From Klebsiella pneumoniae (lineage in GTDB: Bacteria > Myxococcota_A > UBA796 > GCA-2862545), in assembly GCA_945882675.1 (NCBI GenBank), contig CAMCWU010000003.1, positions 1 through 50,378 of the forward strand: 50,378 nt of DNA. The letters are read 5' to 3'. Every line of letters begins with the position of its first letter. Position 1 is the stretch's first letter. The notes below the pieces were generated by a model that saw only the letters and a list, made by a program, of their open reading frames with translations, ran no database searches and was not told the origin of the DNA. Of the stretch, positions 35,938 through 44,938 are shown piece after piece. The translations under genes and the position numbers were made by a program.

Positions 35938-36741
35938 TCAATAGATGTTGAGCCGGTCCGGCCGGAGGAACGCCACGAGCGTGAGGTTCGCCGCGCGGGC
36001 GAGGTCGATCGCGAGCGACGACGCCGCCCCGATCGCCGCCACGCACGGGATCCGCGCCGCGAGCGCCTTCTGCACGATCTCGTAACCCGCGCGGCTGCTC
36101 ACGAGGAGGATCCGGTCGTCCACAGGCACGCGGTCCGCCCGGAGCCGCCAGCCGAGGACCTTGTCCACGGCGTTGTGCCGGCCGATGTCCTCGCGGACCA
36201 CGTCGAGCGTGCCGTCGGGCGCGAGCAGCCCGGCGGCGTGCAGCCCGCCGGTCCGCGCGAAGCCGGCCTGCGCCGCCCCCAGGCGTGCGATCCCGGCGGC
36301 GAGGTGCGCAGGGTCCGGCTCGAACCTCGCTTCCCGCCGCACGCCACCGACGAGCAGCCGGTCGATCGAAGCGGTCCCGCACACGCCGCACGCGCTCGAC
36401 GCGAACCGCTCACGCGTCGCGCGCTCGAGCTGCGCCCGGTGTCCCTCGACCCCGGCGGCGAGGAGCACGTCCACGGTGTTTCCGGCTAGATCACCGGGCG
36501 AATGCGCCATCGCGCGGATGTCGTCCGCGCCGTCGATCACGCCCTCCGTGTACAGGAACCCCGCCGCGAGATCGAGATCGTCGCCCGGCGTGCGCATGAG
36601 CACCACGAGGGGCCGGCCTTCGACGCGGATCTCGAGCGGCTCCTCGACGGCCACGTCGTCGTCGGTCGGGGCGTCGGGGGCGCTCCAGCCGCCCCCGCCG
36701 CCGCGCTGCCGGCGGACGGGACGCCGCGCGACGCCACTCAC
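35938..36741 (-). CDS. fdhD: Formate dehydrogenase accessory sulfurtransferase FdhD
   Basis: ACGVCGTASID Cys motif; FARTGGLHAAGL; REDIGRHNAVDKVLG; LVSSRAGYEIVQKALAA. Confidence 0.95.
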   Translation of the reverse strand: MSGVARRPVRRQRGGGGGWSAPDAPTDDDVAVEEPLEIRVEGRPLVVLMRTPGDDLDLAAGFLYTEGVIDGADDIRAMAHSPGDLAGNTVDVLLAAGVEGHRAQLERATRERFASSACGVCGTASIDRLLVGGVRREARFEPDPAHLAAGIARLGAAQAGFARTGGLHAAGLLAPDGTLDVVREDIGRHNAVDKVLGWRLRADRVPVDDRILLVSSRAGYEIVQKALAARIPCVAAIGAASSLAIDLARAANLTLVAFLRPDRLNIY

Positions 36742-38228
36742 CCGCGCACGGGCAGGCGGAGGTGGTCGCCGGGCGCGCGCAACCGGTCCACACCCGCATA
36801 GCCGTGGATCGTAGATGCGATCTCGCGCCGCACGTCCCAGCTCTCTGCCCAGGCGAGCCCGAGCTCGGGCTGCGTGGCTGCAGCGAGCAGCCCCGCGATC
36901 TCCCAGCCAGGCCGGGCGTCTCCCGCCGAGATCTGCGGGATCTCGGGCGTGAACCACACGTCGCCGTCCGCGCTCGTGGTGGTTCCCCCGCCCTTCTGCT
37001 CGAACCGCGTCTGCGCGGGGAGCACCAGCACGGCCTCGTCGGCGTCCGCGAGCATCCCCGGGTCGAGGTGGGTGCCGACGTGGATCCGGTATCGTGCGCG
37101 CTCTCGCCGCGGGCCGTCCCCGAGCTGGACCACCAGGTCCCCGTCCACGACGTTTCCCGCGTCCATTCCCAGGTCTCGCGCCCCACGCCAGGTTGCCTGT
37201 TCGTCCACGGGCAGGATCCCGCACCGGGGCCGATCCACCCAGCCCCGCGCGTCGTGGAGCGCCACGATCGCTTCCTCCGACGCCGAGGAGAGCCGGGTCG
37301 GCCACGCGCTCGCCCCAGTCCGCGCCCGCGCCACCAGCCGCGCCACCCACTCCACCACCGCGTACGGGACGCCCGCGGCGTCCAGGAGCGGATCGAGCGC
37401 CCCGCCGATCTCCGGCGTCACACCCCAGGTCCCGAGCAGGTGGTGGATCGCCCGGGCCAGCGCGCCCTCGCCGCCGGGGCGGATCCGTACCACGTCGTCC
37501 GCGTGGCTCGCGGAACCGTCCGCGTGGATAGCGACGATGCGGGTGCCGGCGCGGTTCGCCGCTCGAAGCGCGGGCCGGGCGCCCGGATGCTCCTCCCCGA
37601 GCCGGATCCCCCATTGGAGGAGGAGATCCGCCCCCACGATGTCTTCGAGGGCCACGGTCGCCCGCCGGGCGGTCCCGCGCCCCTCCGCGAGCCCCGGAGC
37701 GGCCCCGAGCGCCCGCGCGGCCTTCCCGAACGCGTACAGCGTCTCGTTCGTCGAGCCGTCCCGCCCGACGAGCCACGCCTGCCGCGGGCCCGGGATCGCG
37801 CGGAGCCAACCACCGGCCAGCTCGAGCGCCGCGGGCCACGCGATCCGCTCGAAGCCGCGGCTGCCCGCCCGCCGCGCGAACGGGTACGGCAGCCGCCCGA
37901 GCGCCCGCAGGTCCGCGGGGAGCAGCCGGCGCAAGCGGTGCACGTCCGCCACGTCGAACGGCGCGAGGCCGCCTGCCGTGTCGTCCCGCAGGCGCTCGAG
38001 CCGCGGCGCGCAGACGTGTCGCGGCGGCCCCAGGGCGCACCGATCGCATCCGGCATCGAGGATCGCCCGGGCGTATCCGAGACGGTCCCGGCACTGCCAG
38101 AGCGCCTGCACCAGCTTCACGAACCCTGGCAGCGGGGAGGCGCCCCGCCCCACCAGCGCGGACTCGCCGGGGATCGGCCCGCCCCGCGCGATCGTGGGCA
38201 GGTGCGGTGCGGCGTCGCGCGCGTCCAT
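36738..38228 (-). CDS. Molybdopterin-dependent oxidoreductase (formate-dehydrogenase-like), apparently short
   Basis: CDRCALG...HVC Cys cluster; SNETLYAFGKAARALG; TTTSADGDVWFTPEIPQIS; next to fdhD with 4-bp overlap. Confidence 0.82.
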   Translation of the reverse strand: MDARDAAPHLPTIARGGPIPGESALVGRGASPLPGFVKLVQALWQCRDRLGYARAILDAGCDRCALGPPRHVCAPRLERLRDDTAGGLAPFDVADVHRLRRLLPADLRALGRLPYPFARRAGSRGFERIAWPAALELAGGWLRAIPGPRQAWLVGRDGSTNETLYAFGKAARALGAAPGLAEGRGTARRATVALEDIVGADLLLQWGIRLGEEHPGARPALRAANRAGTRIVAIHADGSASHADDVVRIRPGGEGALARAIHHLLGTWGVTPEIGGALDPLLDAAGVPYAVVEWVARLVARARTGASAWPTRLSSASEEAIVALHDARGWVDRPRCGILPVDEQATWRGARDLGMDAGNVVDGDLVVQLGDGPRRERARYRIHVGTHLDPGMLADADEAVLVLPAQTRFEQKGGGTTTSADGDVWFTPEIPQISAGDARPGWEIAGLLAAATQPELGLAWAESWDVRREIASTIHGYAGVDRLRAPGDHLRLPVRG

Positions 38229-38383
38229 GGAGGCTCCCGTCCACGATCCTACCCCTCGCGCCCCGGCGTGGTAAGTGGGCCTGTCGCGAGTGACCTTCAT
38301 TGACGCGACTTCAGCAGACCGCCGCGCCAGCTCGACTTCAGATCGGTCGCGCCGGCACGACGGTCCCTCCAGAGGCTCCAGCC

Positions 38384-40429
38384 ATGACGTCCAGTTTCCC
38401 CCGCTTCGCAGACCGGATCGCGGAGGCAGGCGACCCCGACACCCGCAAGAGCCTGCTCCGGGAGCTCGCCCAGCACCGCGCCACCCACCTCGACGACCCG
38501 GCGACCACGCGGGATGCGACCTGGGCCATCAGCCAGCTCCTCGACCAGCTCGGCCGCAAGGACCAGGCCGTGAAGGAAGCGCGGGAGCTCCTCGCGCTGT
38601 CGGAAGGCGACGAGCGGCGGGAGGCCCAGCGGTGGGTCTCCTCGCTCACGGGAGAGGTTCTCCCGCGCGATCCGCGCGGTGAGCGCCCCCCGCGCCAGCC
38701 GCGCGAGGACCGTCCCCAGCGTGAGGCCCGCCCGCCCCGCGAGGACCGGGGGCCGCGCCAGGATCGCCCGATGGATCGCCAGCTCGATCCCCGCGGTCCC
38801 CGGCCCGACATGGGCCGCCCCCGGGGCATGGACGCGGACCTCGCGCTGTTGTGGGTGCACGTCAAGCGCGCGCTCGCGAGCGAAGATCCGGCCGTGCGCA
38901 CGGACGAGCTCCAGGCCATGGACCAGCTCCTCGGCGCGCGCCTCGTGGGCGGTGTCGGCGGGGACCGCCAGGCCGAGAACCGGCGGCCCGCCCGCGGCGA
39001 CGACCCGCTCGTCCGCCTGATCGGCGACATCCCGTCCGGCCGCGAAGGCCGGATCCACGCGATCGAGGCGTTCGCGGACGCCCACCCCGACCAGATCGAC
39101 GAGCTCGCGTTCACCGCGGTCCGCTCGCACCTCGGGTCGAGCCAGCCGGAGGGCCCGGCCCCCTGGCTCGCCGGGATCCTGGCCCGCGCGCTGGTCGCGT
39201 CGCCGGGCTCGCGCTCGCGGCAGGCGCTGGCCGAGCTCCGGCGTTCGCCCGGCCCGATCGCCACGGCGTTCGTGGACCCCATGTTCGATCGCCTCGTCCG
39301 CATCGCGAAGACGGGGGCTCGCTCGGGTCAGACCTACGCCGGCCTGCGCCGCGGCGTCCTGCCCCGCGCGGAGGCCCCCGATCGAAAGCTGTGGACCCTC
39401 CGCCTGGCATCCGACACCGGAGAGGTCATGGTCGCCGCCGCGGCGCCGGACGTGTCGCCCGGGCCGGAGCTGGCGGAGCAGCTCGTCCGCAAGCTCCTCG
39501 AGCTCAGCCAGAAGGTCGCGCTCCTCGCGCCGGGCGACGGCAACGCCGCGCTCCGCGAAGCCGCCACGGCCGCTGGCATCCCCGTGTTCGACGGGGACGC
39601 CCCCGACACCGCGGTCCTCGAAGCCTTCGGCGCGCTCCCCGAGCGCCCCGCCCGGGAGCCCCGCAAGCCCCGCGAGCCCCGCGAGCCCCGCGAGCCCGGC
39701 ACCGAAGCTGACCGCCCCCGCCGCGAAGACGGCGTCGCCGCGGTCCTCGCCCGCCTCTCGGCCGACGGCGCCCCGACGGAAGACGAGCTCGCCGCGCTCC
39801 TCCGCGACGGCCCCCGTGCCTGGAAGATCGTCCAGGGCGCCGACCGCGCGCTGGCCGGCCTCGCGGACGCGGACGCCCGCGCCGCGACGCTCCTCTCGGC
39901 CGTCGACGCCACCGCCCGCGACGACCAGCCCATGCCGGAGGGCACCACCCTCGGCGTGAAGATCGCCGCTTCGGGCGGCGCAACCACGCGCGCCATGCTC
40001 TCCCGCCCCCGCTTCGGCGGCCCCGGCATCGACGCTCTCGTGGACGTCGCGGCAGCGGCTGTCGGCGGCGGCTGGGAGATCTTCCGCGTCCTGCGCGGCC
40101 CCACCAAGCGCGAGCGCGACGCCCGCCCGGTCCTCGAGACCCTCAAGGCCGAGCTCGACGCCGTGTGGCGCCTGCTCCTCCGCAAGGGCGAGCAGCGCGG
40201 TGAGCTCTGGTACGTCGCCGGCCTCACGGCGGGCGGCCAGGCCGGCGTCGCGCAGCTCCTGGCAGAGGATCACCCGCGCGTGGTCGTCCTGCCGATCGAC
40301 CCGGAGCTCCTCGGCTGGTACGCCCAGCTCGGCGGCCCCCCGGCCATCGGCTGGACCGGCAGCGAGGCCGACGTGCTCCTCGGCGAGCTCGCCAAGCTCC
40401 CCGTGACCCAGGTCGCGGAGCGGGTGTGA
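38384..40429 (+). CDS. Large hypothetical protein with Arg/Pro/Asp/Glu-rich disordered segments
   Basis: In-frame ATG at 38384; PREDRPQREARPPREDRGPRQDRP and REPRKPREPREPREP low-complexity regions. Confidence 0.75.
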   Translation: MTSSFPRFADRIAEAGDPDTRKSLLRELAQHRATHLDDPATTRDATWAISQLLDQLGRKDQAVKEARELLALSEGDERREAQRWVSSLTGEVLPRDPRGERPPRQPREDRPQREARPPREDRGPRQDRPMDRQLDPRGPRPDMGRPRGMDADLALLWVHVKRALASEDPAVRTDELQAMDQLLGARLVGGVGGDRQAENRRPARGDDPLVRLIGDIPSGREGRIHAIEAFADAHPDQIDELAFTAVRSHLGSSQPEGPAPWLAGILARALVASPGSRSRQALAELRRSPGPIATAFVDPMFDRLVRIAKTGARSGQTYAGLRRGVLPRAEAPDRKLWTLRLASDTGEVMVAAAAPDVSPGPELAEQLVRKLLELSQKVALLAPGDGNAALREAATAAGIPVFDGDAPDTAVLEAFGALPERPAREPRKPREPREPREPGTEADRPRREDGVAAVLARLSADGAPTEDELAALLRDGPRAWKIVQGADRALAGLADADARAATLLSAVDATARDDQPMPEGTTLGVKIAASGGATTRAMLSRPRFGGPGIDALVDVAAAAVGGGWEIFRVLRGPTKRERDARPVLETLKAELDAVWRLLLRKGEQRGELWYVAGLTAGGQAGVAQLLAEDHPRVVVLPIDPELLGWYAQLGGPPAIGWTGSEADVLLGELAKLPVTQVAERV

Positions 40430-40821
40430 CCACGCTGCTCTGGTCGCTCGCGTTCGCCTGCATCATGCCCTACTTCGCGTCACTGGCGCAGAACGCGGGG
40501 AAGGTGCGGGAGCACGGGCGGTACGACAACGTGCCGCCCCGCGAGCAGACCGCGAAGCTCGTGGGGTGGGGCAAGCGCGCCGCATGGGCCCAGGCCAACA
40601 CCTGGGAGGCCCTGCCGATCTTCGTCGCCGCAGCGCTCACCTGCCACGTGACCGGCGCAGACGGCCCGGCCGCGGGCGGGATCGGGGTAACCTGGATCGT
40701 CGCGCGGGCGTTCTACATCGTGGCGTACCTGGCGGACGTGGCGCCGCTCCGGTCGCTCTTGTGGCTGCTGTCGCTGGCGTGCTCGCTCGCGTTGTTCGGG
40801 CTTGCTGCAGCGCACTCCTGA
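40426..40821 (+). CDS. MAPEG-family membrane protein
   Basis: ACIMPYFASLAQNAGK, AWAQANTWEALPIFVAAAL, RAFYIVAYLADVAPLRSLLWL; GTG start overlaps the preceding stop. Confidence 0.85.
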   Translation: MTTLLWSLAFACIMPYFASLAQNAGKVREHGRYDNVPPREQTAKLVGWGKRAAWAQANTWEALPIFVAAALTCHVTGADGPAAGGIGVTWIVARAFYIVAYLADVAPLRSLLWLLSLACSLALFGLAAAHS

Positions 40822-40843
40822 TCAACGAAGATGGGGCGTCAAC

Positions 40844-43189
40844 CTACGACTCGAAGCGCTTGATCGCCTCGATGAACGTCGCACCGAACCGCTCGAACTT
40901 CACGGGCCCCATCCCCGGCACCGCGAGCATTCCCTTCCGGTTCGTGGGCTTCATCCTCGCCATCTCCTCGAGGGTTCGGTTGCTCGCCACCACGTAGGCG
41001 GGCAGGTCCTGGGCCTCCGCCAGCTGCCGCCGCAGATCCCGCAGCGTCGCGAGCAGATCCGTCTGGATCCCCTTCCCCGACGGCGGCAGCGCCGCGACCG
41101 TCCCGCCGCGCACGAGCTTGCGCGGGTGCGGGAACGCCATCGACAGGTCGCCGGCTTCGCCCTTCAGCGCCGTCCAGCCCTTCGGCGTCAGCGTGACCTC
41201 GCGATAGGTCCGCTGCTTCCCCCCGATATCTCGTGTCGCGTACTCCTCGTTCAGGAACCCGGCGCCCGCGAGCGCGGTCACGACGTCCGCCGCCTCGCCG
41301 CTCGTCCAGACCGAAGCTCCCTTCTGCGCGAGCAGCCCGTACGTCGAGAGCTTGTCGAAGCCCCAGCGCGTGACCTTCTCCTCCTTGCTCCCGATCAGCA
41401 CCTTGGCGACGAGATCGACCCCCCAACCCGACTTCTTCGCGTGCCGATCCATGCGGGCCACGCACGAGAGGACCTGGAGGACCACGCGGTGCTCGTCCGG
41501 CGTGAGCTTGCGGACGATCTCGTGGTCGAGCGAGCCCCCCATCCGACAGGCGTCGCACGTCCCACAGGCCTCGAACGCCGCGACCTCGCCGAAGTACTCG
41601 ATGATGTACCGGCGGCGGCACGCGCACGTCGTGTAGCCCTCCATCTTGTCGAGCTTCTTGTACTCGCGGCCCCGGCGCGCCCGCATCGCCGCTTCGTCGA
41701 GCTTCAACACGCGCTTCGGGTCGACGAGCTCCACCCCGCCGATCCGGTCCGCTGCGCGGAACGTGACGAGCCCGCGATCGACCAGCCCCTCGATCGCCGC
41801 CATGAGCTGCGCGCGGCTGATCTGCGCCTCCGTGGCCCACCGATCGGGCTGGAACTCCGTGACGTCTCCGGGCCCGAGCTGCCGCACGTCGAGGAGCGCC
41901 CACACCGCCGCGCGGTGGCCCGTGAGGGGCGCCTTCGGCCGATCGTCGATGCGGATCCAGGCCGATCGGTCGGAAGGCGCGATGCGCCGCACCATACCTT
42001 CCCGCAACAGCACGTACAGGCAAGCGCTGGCGGCTCGGTCCCCGGCCTCCGGGGGGAGCGCCTGCGCGAGATCTTCCACCTTCACGAAGACCGGGTTCTC
42101 CCCTCGTGAAAGGAGCCAGCCCCACAGCCGATGGACCCAGTCGGCAGGCGGGTGCGCGCCGTCGACGAAGAACTCGTGCACGCGCCGGTCGATCGGGTGG
42201 TAGAGAAGGACGGCCCTGCTGATCCGGCCGTCACGGCCCGCGCGGCCGATCTCCTGGTAGTACGCCTCGATCGTGCCCGGCATGTCGTAGTGCACGATCG
42301 CGCGGATATCCCGCTTGTCGATCCCCATCCCGAACGCGTTCGTCGCGACCACCACCGGCACCTTCCCGCCGATGAAGTCGTCCTGGACACGCGTGCGCTC
42401 CTCCGGCGTCAGGCCGGCGTGGTACATGCCGGCACGGACGCCAGCTTCCCGCAGGGCGAGCGTCGCCTTCTCGACGTTCTTGCGCGTCGCGCAGTAGACG
42501 AGCGCCGGACCCGGCGTGACGAGCTCGGCGAGGTGGTCCTCCTTTTCCGACGGCGTGCCGACCTGCAGGACCTCCAGGATGAGGTTCTCCCGGTCGAACC
42601 CGCGGACGAACGTGCGCCCCTTCTCGATCGCGAGCGTCGAGACGATGTCGCGCTGGACCTCTGGCGTCGCCGTGGCCGTGAGCGCGATCGTCGGCGGACG
42701 ACCGAGCGCTTCCCGCACCTTCCCGAGACGCAGGTAATCCGGCCGGAAGTCGTGCCCCCACTGCGACAGGCAGTGCGCCTCGTCGATGGCGAGGAGGCGG
42801 ATGTCGACCTTCTTGAGGAAGTCGAGGAACGCCGGACTGAACCGCTCGGGGGCCACGTAGAGCAGCTCGATGTCGCCGCGCGCGAGCCGGTCCGAGCGAT
42901 CCCGGTACTCCGCGCCCGACAGGCTCGAGTTCAGGAAGGTCGCTCGCACCCCGAGCTCGACCAGGCGGTCGACCTGGTCCTTCATGAGCGCGATGAGCGG
43001 CGACACGACGATGCACGTCCCGCCGCGCGCCAGCGCCGGGATCTGAAAACACAGGGACTTCCCCGCTCCCGTCGGCATGACGACGAGGCCGTCACCCCCG
43101 TTGGCCACGTGCTCTACGATCTCTCGCTGGCCGGGGCGGAAGCCTGGGAAGCCGAACCGATCGCTGACGATCTTCTCGAGGGCGTCCAT
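40844..43189 (-). CDS. recQ: RecQ-family ATP-dependent DNA helicase with HRDC domain
   Basis: FRPGQREIVEHVANGGDGLVVMPTGAGKSLCFQIPAL, IDEAHCLSQWGHDFRPDY, ALTATATPEVQ, CACRRRYIIEYFGE...CGTCDAC zinc cluster, C-terminal HRDC-like segment. Confidence 0.97.
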   Translation of the reverse strand: MDALEKIVSDRFGFPGFRPGQREIVEHVANGGDGLVVMPTGAGKSLCFQIPALARGGTCIVVSPLIALMKDQVDRLVELGVRATFLNSSLSGAEYRDRSDRLARGDIELLYVAPERFSPAFLDFLKKVDIRLLAIDEAHCLSQWGHDFRPDYLRLGKVREALGRPPTIALTATATPEVQRDIVSTLAIEKGRTFVRGFDRENLILEVLQVGTPSEKEDHLAELVTPGPALVYCATRKNVEKATLALREAGVRAGMYHAGLTPEERTRVQDDFIGGKVPVVVATNAFGMGIDKRDIRAIVHYDMPGTIEAYYQEIGRAGRDGRISRAVLLYHPIDRRVHEFFVDGAHPPADWVHRLWGWLLSRGENPVFVKVEDLAQALPPEAGDRAASACLYVLLREGMVRRIAPSDRSAWIRIDDRPKAPLTGHRAAVWALLDVRQLGPGDVTEFQPDRWATEAQISRAQLMAAIEGLVDRGLVTFRAADRIGGVELVDPKRVLKLDEAAMRARRGREYKKLDKMEGYTTCACRRRYIIEYFGEVAAFEACGTCDACRMGGSLDHEIVRKLTPDEHRVVLQVLSCVARMDRHAKKSGWGVDLVAKVLIGSKEEKVTRWGFDKLSTYGLLAQKGASVWTSGEAADVVTALAGAGFLNEEYATRDIGGKQRTYREVTLTPKGWTALKGEAGDLSMAFPHPRKLVRGGTVAALPPSGKGIQTDLLATLRDLRRQLAEAQDLPAYVVASNRTLEEMARMKPTNRKGMLAVPGMGPVKFERFGATFIEAIKRFES

Positions 43190-43291
43190 CCCCCACCGGA
43201 TAACCGAATAGCGCCACGGCTGACGCGTCGGACTGGACGTGACGGCCCCGCCCGGGTGATGCTGCCAGGGTACCGTGCCGACGGAGGCTCC

Positions 43292-43810
43292 ATGTCCACG
43301 CTCCAGCGCCCCGCCCTCGCCCTCGCCCTCCACGCCGCGTCGCTCGGGCTCTGTCCGTCGGCGTTCGCGGCCGAGACCTGGGCTCCGACCCCGGCCGAGA
43401 CCGAGCTCGTCCGCGCCCTCTCGGCCCGTGATGGCGCCCCGTCTTGCGCCGAGCTGGAGGCCATGGTGCCCGCCCCGGTCGGCTCGCTCCAGTCGATCGT
43501 GGAGCACGTCACGATGCCACCGTGGGTGGGCATGCGCGCCGCGGACTGCATCCTCGCTGGCCACGCGGCGGAGAGCCGCACCCTCATCGAGTCCTGGGTG
43601 ACCCGCCCCGAGCTCAAGGGGCTCGGGATCCTGACTCTCGGCCGCCTGGACGCCATGCCCGCGGACATCGCGACCGCGATCGCCACGAAGGCAATCGAAG
43701 CCGGCCCGGACACCGCGGACGCCCGCAAGCGCGTCGCCCGCTCGAGCCGCCCCGAGATCGCCGCGCTCGCGACCACCATCCCCCTCCCGGTCGCGCCGGT
43801 GCCTCGTTGA
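43292..43810 (+). CDS. Hypothetical secreted protein (172 aa)
   Basis: Signal peptide ALALALHAASLGLCPSAFA; ATG at 43292; stop overlaps next start. Confidence 0.6.
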   Translation: MSTLQRPALALALHAASLGLCPSAFAAETWAPTPAETELVRALSARDGAPSCAELEAMVPAPVGSLQSIVEHVTMPPWVGMRAADCILAGHAAESRTLIESWVTRPELKGLGILTLGRLDAMPADIATAIATKAIEAGPDTADARKRVARSSRPEIAALATTIPLPVAPVPR

Positions 43811-44934
43811 TCCGCTCCGCGGCGCTGACAGTCCTCGCCGCAGTCGGGGGGTGCGGGGAGTTCCCCGCCATCGACTCGGGCGACTCCGCGGTTCCGGCCG
43901 GCGTCACCCTCGACACCCGCACGCTCGCCGCCACGTCCACGAAGCAGGGCTACCTCAACGTGGACGTCCAGATCGGCGGTGCCGAAACCGCGTTCCTCGT
44001 GACCGGCATCGGGCGGGACGCGTCCACGACCGTGGCGCTCGACTCGATCACCAGCCCTGACGGCACCGTGGTCCTCTCCGCCGGCGACTGGCTCGGCGGC
44101 ACCCAGTTCCTTTCGCAGGCGTTCTACGCGCTCCCCGTTGGGGTCGCCCAATGGCCGATCCGCGAGCAGGACGCCGCCCTCGAAGCCGGCACCTGGAAGG
44201 TCAAGTTCTCGACCTACAAGAACTACAGCGTCGGCGCGAGCCTCCCGGTGGACGTCACCACCCTCGTGAAGCGGGACGACGACTTCGCGAAGGCGGACGT
44301 CAGCGTGCGCATCGTGTGGGCGGACGACGTCGAGCTCGAGCCCGGCCTGCAGGAAGCCATGGCGGTCGCCGTGGAGCGGTGGCGCACCGTCTGGGCGAAC
44401 GAGGGGCTGACCCTCGTGGAGACCTACGACACGTCGAACATCGACGCCGACCTCGGCTTCGGCTGGGAGGGCGATCAGTCCATCGAGAACGCGGCGAACC
44501 GTGGGAGCGGCCACGATCTGCAGGTCATCGTGGGCGACTACGTGGAAGGCGACCGCGGCCTGTACGGCCTGTCTGCCGGGATCCCGGGCTCCGTCGTGCC
44601 GAGCGACCACACGTTCGTGCTGGTCTCCTGGCTGGTCCACGCCGGCAACGACGGCGAGTTCAGCGACGACGAGACGCGCATCCTCGGCGAGACCCTCGCG
44701 CACGAAACGGGGCACTTCCTCGGCCTCGCGCACCCGGTGGAAGCCGACTGGCAGCAGTGGGACGCGCTGACGGACACCACGAAGTGCACGTCCACGAACG
44801 AGTGCCAGGACGCGCTGGGGAACAACCTGATGTTCCCGTACCCGGTGTGCAGCTCCTGGACGGAATGCGACCCGCAGGGCCAGATGACGCCCATGCAGGG
44901 CGCCGTCATGAACCGCTACACCGGGGCGCTGTAG
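43807..44934 (+). CDS. Zinc metalloprotease-like lipoprotein
   Basis: HETGHFLGLAH = HExxHxxxxxH-type motif; TTG start at 43807 gives a lipobox (VLAAVGGC). Confidence 0.8.
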   Translation: MIRSAALTVLAAVGGCGEFPAIDSGDSAVPAGVTLDTRTLAATSTKQGYLNVDVQIGGAETAFLVTGIGRDASTTVALDSITSPDGTVVLSAGDWLGGTQFLSQAFYALPVGVAQWPIREQDAALEAGTWKVKFSTYKNYSVGASLPVDVTTLVKRDDDFAKADVSVRIVWADDVELEPGLQEAMAVAVERWRTVWANEGLTLVETYDTSNIDADLGFGWEGDQSIENAANRGSGHDLQVIVGDYVEGDRGLYGLSAGIPGSVVPSDHTFVLVSWLVHAGNDGEFSDDETRILGETLAHETGHFLGLAHPVEADWQQWDALTDTTKCTSTNECQDALGNNLMFPYPVCSSWTECDPQGQMTPMQGAVMNRYTGAL

Positions 44935-44938
44935 CGCC

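Noticed and set aside
34338-38228. Biosynthetic gene cluster (SDR plus oxygenase)
   Set aside because: No core biosynthetic enzyme (NRPS, PKS, terpene synthase or RiPP precursor) nearby; the genes alone do not support a BGC.
38297-40273. 658-aa minus-strand ORF
   Set aside because: Antisense shadow of the 38384-40429 gene; apparent Gly/Leu repeats mirror the Arg/Pro repeats on the plus strand.
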